Of a stretch of DNA of 64,000 bases, positions 60,834 to 64,000 are shown one piece after another. Source of the DNA: Opitutus terrae PB90-1 (lineage in GTDB: Bacteria; Verrucomicrobiota; Verrucomicrobiia; Opitutales; Opitutaceae); assembly GCF_000019965.1 (NCBI RefSeq), contig NC_010571.1, forward strand, positions 496,001 through 560,000, in the 5' to 3' direction. Under the pieces are notes generated by a model. That model was not told the DNA's origin. It saw only the letters and a program-made list of their open reading frames with translations, and made no database searches. Both the position numbers and the translations under genes were made by a program. Each line of letters begins with the position of its first letter. The first letter of the stretch is position 1.

Positions 60834-62351
60834 TCAGCGCGCGAGCAGCCAGGCGCCGAGGGGGCCCTGATAGACGCCGAAAAGGATCGAGCACAGCGCC
60901 AGCGTCGCGAGCGCGACGCCTGCGGCTGCGCCGACTGGGGTCCGCGCCGGCCGCGGGTTCACTGCGTCAGCCGGGGGCGTCCACGTCTCGAAGAACGCGG
61001 CCTTGATCCAGCCGAAATAGTAATAGATCGAGATCACCACGCCCACGATCGCGACGGCGAGCAGCCCGTAGAAGCCGGCCTTGAATGCCGCAATGAACAC
61101 GAAGAGTTTTCCCATGAACCCGGCGAGCGGCGGGATGCCAGCGAGCGAGCCGAGCGCGACCGCCAGGATGGCCGCGAGGAAGGGATCCTCCTTCGCGAGC
61201 CCGGCGTAGTGATCGAGTTCCTGTTCGGCGTCGTCGGCGCCCGCCAGATGCGCCATCACCCCGAATACCGCGAACGTCGCGAGCAGGTACGCGAACAGGT
61301 AAAACAGCACCGCGCCGACGGCGGACGGAACCGAATGCGACGCGATGATGCCGATCAGCAGAAAGCCCGCGTGCGACACGCCGGAGAGACCAATCAACCG
61401 CTTTACGTTGTGCTGGGTGAGCGCGGCGATGTTGCCGAACAGGATCGTAGCCACCGCCATCGCGACCAACACCGGCTGGACGAGCCACCAGTACGGCCCG
61501 AACACGCTGTTCACCAGCACGAGCAGGATCGCGAATCCGGCTGCCTTTGACGACACGGCGAGGAACGCGGTCGTGGGCGTGGGCGCCCCTTGATACACGT
61601 CGGGAATCCAGATCTGGAACGGAAACGCGCCGATCTTGAAGGCGATGCCGGACAGCACCAATACGATGCCAGCGGCCGCGAGGAAGTTGTCCGGATTGAG
61701 CGCGAGGAACCGCGTGAGCGCGGCAAAATTCATCGGATCCGCCGTGTGGCCCTCGAGCGCCGGATTGCCGGCGACGCCGTAGAGCAGGACGATGCCGAAC
61801 AGCAGCAGCGACGAGCTCAGCGCACCCATGATCAGGTATTTCAGCCCCGCCTCCAGCGACAGCGGGCTCGTGCGGAAGTAACTGACCAGAATGTAAAGTC
61901 CGACCGTGAGCGTCTCCAGCGCGACAAAGAACAGGACGAAGTGGTTCGCCTGCGCGAGCAGCATCATCGCCGCGGTGGCCACGAGCACGATGTGGTAAAA
62001 CTCGATCCGCGGCAGCTGCTGTTTCGCGAGGCTGACGCGTGCGAGAATGCTGACAAAAATCGACGACAGGAGGAAGAACACGCGCATCGCCTGGCCCACA
62101 TAGCTGAACTGGAGCAGGCCGCTGAACGCGTCGTTGCGTCCGAGGAACGGCGAATGGAAGTCCCACGCAACCCAGCCGAGAATGCCAAACTGGCCGATGA
62201 TCGCGATCGTCGCGATGAGGTCGTGCCGTTTTTTCGGCAGCACCATCTCCACCACGAGCAGCAGCAACGCGAGGCAGCCGAGTGCGATCTCGGGGATGAG
62301 CCCGGACCACTCGTTCAACGAGGCGGCGTGTTTGACGGCTTCGAGATTCAT
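60834..62351 (-). CDS. nuoN: NADH-quinone oxidoreductase subunit N
   Basis: 505-residue proton-pumping membrane subunit of respiratory complex I, about 14 helices. Proton_antipo_M region: NHFVLFFVALETLTVGLYILVSY (in pieces), EAGLKYLIMGALSSSLLLFGI, KIGAFPFQIWIPDVYQGAPTPTTAFLAV (in pieces), VKRLIGLSGVSHAGFLLIGI. The Glu in ALETLTVG and the Lys in SSLLLFG/KIGAFPF positions are present. Follows nuoM with a 172-bp gap containing an inverted repeat. Confidence 0.96.
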   Translation of the reverse strand: MNLEAVKHAASLNEWSGLIPEIALGCLALLLLVVEMVLPKKRHDLIATIAIIGQFGILGWVAWDFHSPFLGRNDAFSGLLQFSYVGQAMRVFFLLSSIFVSILARVSLAKQQLPRIEFYHIVLVATAAMMLLAQANHFVLFFVALETLTVGLYILVSYFRTSPLSLEAGLKYLIMGALSSSLLLFGIVLLYGVAGNPALEGHTADPMNFAALTRFLALNPDNFLAAAGIVLVLSGIAFKIGAFPFQIWIPDVYQGAPTPTTAFLAVSSKAAGFAILLVLVNSVFGPYWWLVQPVLVAMAVATILFGNIAALTQHNVKRLIGLSGVSHAGFLLIGIIASHSVPSAVGAVLFYLFAYLLATFAVFGVMAHLAGADDAEQELDHYAGLAKEDPFLAAILAVALGSLAGIPPLAGFMGKLFVFIAAFKAGFYGLLAVAIVGVVISIYYYFGWIKAAFFETWTPPADAVNPRPARTPVGAAAGVALATLALCSILFGVYQGPLGAWLLAR

Positions 62352-62366
62352 GGCGACGTCGGAAGA

Positions 62367-62532
62367 GCCCGCGAATCACGCGAATCCACGCGAACGGCGC
62401 GGGGCCGGGAAGGGATACGATCGTTTATGCGGGCGACCAGCCTGCGGTGATCCACCGGACGATCGGCGGTGGTATCGCGTTCCGCGCGGAGAAAGGCTTT
62501 CAGGTTCGCGTCCATTCGCGTGATTAGCGGGC
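62367..62532. repeat. 28-bp inverted repeats between nuoM and nuoN, right arm inside the nuoM 3' end
   Basis: Arms at 62367-62394 and 62505-62532 are inverse complements with 3 mismatches (core TTCGCGTnnATTCGCGTGAT) and enclose 110 bp. The right arm covers the last codons and stop (62524-62526) of nuoM. This looks like a small inverted-repeat element inserted at the gene end. Confidence 0.65.
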
Positions 62533-64000
62533 GACGGCGGTTTGAATGGCTGCGGCGGGCGCGGATGCGCTCAACGCGGCGTTGATCGGCGTGGAGATCG
62601 ACTTCGGCCAGAAGCCGACAAAAAGCAGCGCCGCGAGCAGGATCAACGCGGGCACCTTCTCGGACCAGCGGAGATCGGCCGGCGGATGCTGCGCCGTGAC
62701 GGTCGCCAGCGCGGCGGTCGGCGCGCCGAAGAAAACGTTCGCCACCGAGCGCAACCCATAGATCGCGGAAATGATGATGCCGCTCACCGCCAGCGCCGTG
62801 ATCAACGGTGAAAACCGCCACAGCGCGATGAAGATGGTGAACTCGCCCCAGAAATTTGCGAAGCCTGGCAGCCCGATGCTCGCGAATGTCGCCGCGGTGA
62901 AGAACGCGGCGAGCACCGGCGTTTTCTGCGCAAGTCCGCCCATCTCGTCCATGGCGAACGTGTGCGTACGATGATGAATCGACGTCGCCAGCAGGAACAA
63001 CAGCGCCACCGAGAGGCCGTGTGCCACCATGATCATCACGACGCCGCCGACGCCGAGCGTGCTGCCCGCCGCGATGCCGAGGAACGCATAACCCATGTGC
63101 ATGACCGAGCTGTAACCGATCATCTGCTTCAGGTCGCGTTGCGCCATCGTGATGAGGCCGACGACGAGCACATTGCCGATCACAGCGAGCCACGCCAGCG
63201 GGTGCGACCAGTGCGCAAGGCCGGCGGGCAGCAGCGGTAGCGCAACCTGAATGAGACCGTACAAGCCGAACTTCTTGAGCACGCCGGCGTGCAGCATCGC
63301 GGCCGAGCTGGGAGCCGCGCCGTAGCCCAGCGGCGCCCAGGTGTGGAACGGCCAGAGCGAAACCAGGATGCCGAACCCGAACATCAGCACCGCAAAGATA
63401 TTCTGCTGCAGCGTCTCGCCCAGCGGCTGGCCGGCGACGTATTGGCGCAGCGTGATCAGGTCGAAGGAGTTCGCCCCACTCTTCACGTAGAGCGCGATCA
63501 GCCCCAGCAGCGACAGCATCGCGCCCACGGTGAGATAGATCGTCAGCTTCATCGCGGCGTAGCTGCGATCGCGGCCTCCCCACACGCCGACCATGATGAA
63601 CGTCGGAATCAGCGCGAGTTCGTGGAAAAAATAGAAGAAGAAGACGTCGACGCTCGCGAACACGCCCAGCAGTCCGCCCTGCATGATCAGCAGGAGCATC
63701 AGGTAAATCTTCAGTCGCTCCGCCTGTGATTGGATCGCGTAGAGGCCGGCCGCGAGGCCGACGAGCGCGGCGAGCACAAACAGCGGCAGCGAGATGCCGT
63801 TGAGCCCCAGCTTGAGGCCGATGCCATAGGCGCTGAGCCCCGTCGGATAGTTCGTCAAAAACGCGTAGCCGTTCTCCTGCGGAACGGCGCTGAAGTGCCA
63901 CCATACGTGCAGCGCGAGCAGCGCGGGAATTCCGAACGCCACGTAGGCCAGTCGGACCGACCAGCGTTTCGGCAGCCCGGCGGCGATGGCGAGCGCCAGC
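62524..64000 (-). CDS. nuoM: NADH-quinone oxidoreductase subunit M (5' end beyond window)
   Basis: At least 491 residues of the complex I subunit M. Motifs: LGLNGISLPLFVLAALVG, DVFFFYFFHELALIPTFIMVGVWGG (in pieces, catalytic Glu in FHELALIP), KFGLYGLIQVALPLLP, LKQMIGYSSVMHMGYAFLGIAAG (in pieces). Coding continues in frame to the right edge (KRWSVRLAYVAFGIP), so a GTG at 63942 is an internal Val and the true start is outside. Upstream of nuoN in the usual order. Confidence 0.96.
   Translation of the reverse strand, partial: LALAIAAGLPKRWSVRLAYVAFGIPALLALHVWWHFSAVPQENGYAFLTNYPTGLSAYGIGLKLGLNGISLPLFVLAALVGLAAGLYAIQSQAERLKIYLMLLLIMQGGLLGVFASVDVFFFYFFHELALIPTFIMVGVWGGRDRSYAAMKLTIYLTVGAMLSLLGLIALYVKSGANSFDLITLRQYVAGQPLGETLQQNIFAVLMFGFGILVSLWPFHTWAPLGYGAAPSSAAMLHAGVLKKFGLYGLIQVALPLLPAGLAHWSHPLAWLAVIGNVLVVGLITMAQRDLKQMIGYSSVMHMGYAFLGIAAGSTLGVGGVVMIMVAHGLSVALLFLLATSIHHRTHTFAMDEMGGLAQKTPVLAAFFTAATFASIGLPGFANFWGEFTIFIALWRFSPLITALAVSGIIISAIYGLRSVANVFFGAPTAALATVTAQHPPADLRWSEKVPALILLAALLFVGFWPKSISTPINAALSASAPAAAIQTAVAR

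Noticed and set aside
63937-63942. GTG at 63942 as nuoM start
   Set aside because: The frame continues to the window edge with family-like sequence, so this codon is internal.

Overview
The window is high-GC, densely coded DNA from a motile Gram-negative bacterium. Several things point to Verrucomicrobiota of the Opitutaceae type: the mix of lipoprotein, YXWGXW-repeat and Nuo genes, the gene order of the flagellar cluster, and GC-rich palindromic intergenic repeats of the kind common in that group. This assignment is inferred from gene content; no rRNA or other marker is present. I see no tRNA, rRNA, CRISPR array, transposase or phage gene.

Layout. (1) 1-6147, minus strand: flagellar basal-body and export operon flgB-flgC-fliE-fliF-fliG-(small ORF)-fliH-(small ORF)-fliI; fliI runs off the left edge. 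(2) 6358-18382: chemotaxis and signalling block: cheR-cheB-REC/degenerate HD-GYP, cheD, HDOD, cheA, cheW, a REC-REC-STAS protein, a CheX-type phosphatase, an NtrC-type sigma-54 activator and a stand-alone receiver. (3) 18941-28205: filament block: fliD, a lipoprotein, an FlgM-like protein, fliS, a small helical protein, and four short flagellin genes arranged as an A-B-A-B duplication. (4) 28296-49438: glycan island next to the flagellins: Maf-type flagellin glycosyltransferase, pyruvyltransferase fusion, GmhA, GmhB-like phosphatase, glycosyltransferase, two FkbM methyltransferases, a fused cytidylyltransferase/reductase of the CDP-ribitol type, two giant GT-TPR-transferase proteins, and two GT41 (O-GlcNAc-transferase-like) proteins. 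An HDOD gene lies inside this stretch. (5) 49654-55027: HDOD protein, hybrid sensor kinase, and an operon of a secreted Pro-rich protein, a secreted TPR protein and an FlgN-like chaperone. (6) 55118-64000: ComEC-like protein, small coiled-coil protein, endonuclease/exonuclease/phosphatase protein, exported protein, ThyX-like two-domain protein, YXWGXW protein, nuoN, and nuoM (runs off the right edge).

Regulation. At thirteen places the sequence matches a flagellar sigma-28 (FliA) promoter: a TAAA/TCAA/TTAA-type -35, 15 bp (once 16), and a GCCGATAA-type -10. They precede cheR, cheD, cheA, cheW, cheX, the lone receiver, the FlgM/FliS operon, fliD, flagellins 1 and 3, two HDOD genes and the secreted/TPR/FlgN operon. 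The match before the FlgM-like gene is the exact consensus. This ties chemotaxis, filament assembly, two HDOD proteins and an uncharacterised secreted operon into one late flagellar regulon. The basal-body operon has instead a TATAAT-like -10, and an NtrC-type activator is encoded nearby.

Most interesting parts: the modular glycan island, which appears able to make and transfer a polyol-phosphate (teichoic-acid-like) unit as well as heptose, pyruvyl and methyl modifications; and the leaders of flagellins 2 and 4, where three consecutive hairpins are kept by compensatory base changes between the two copies.
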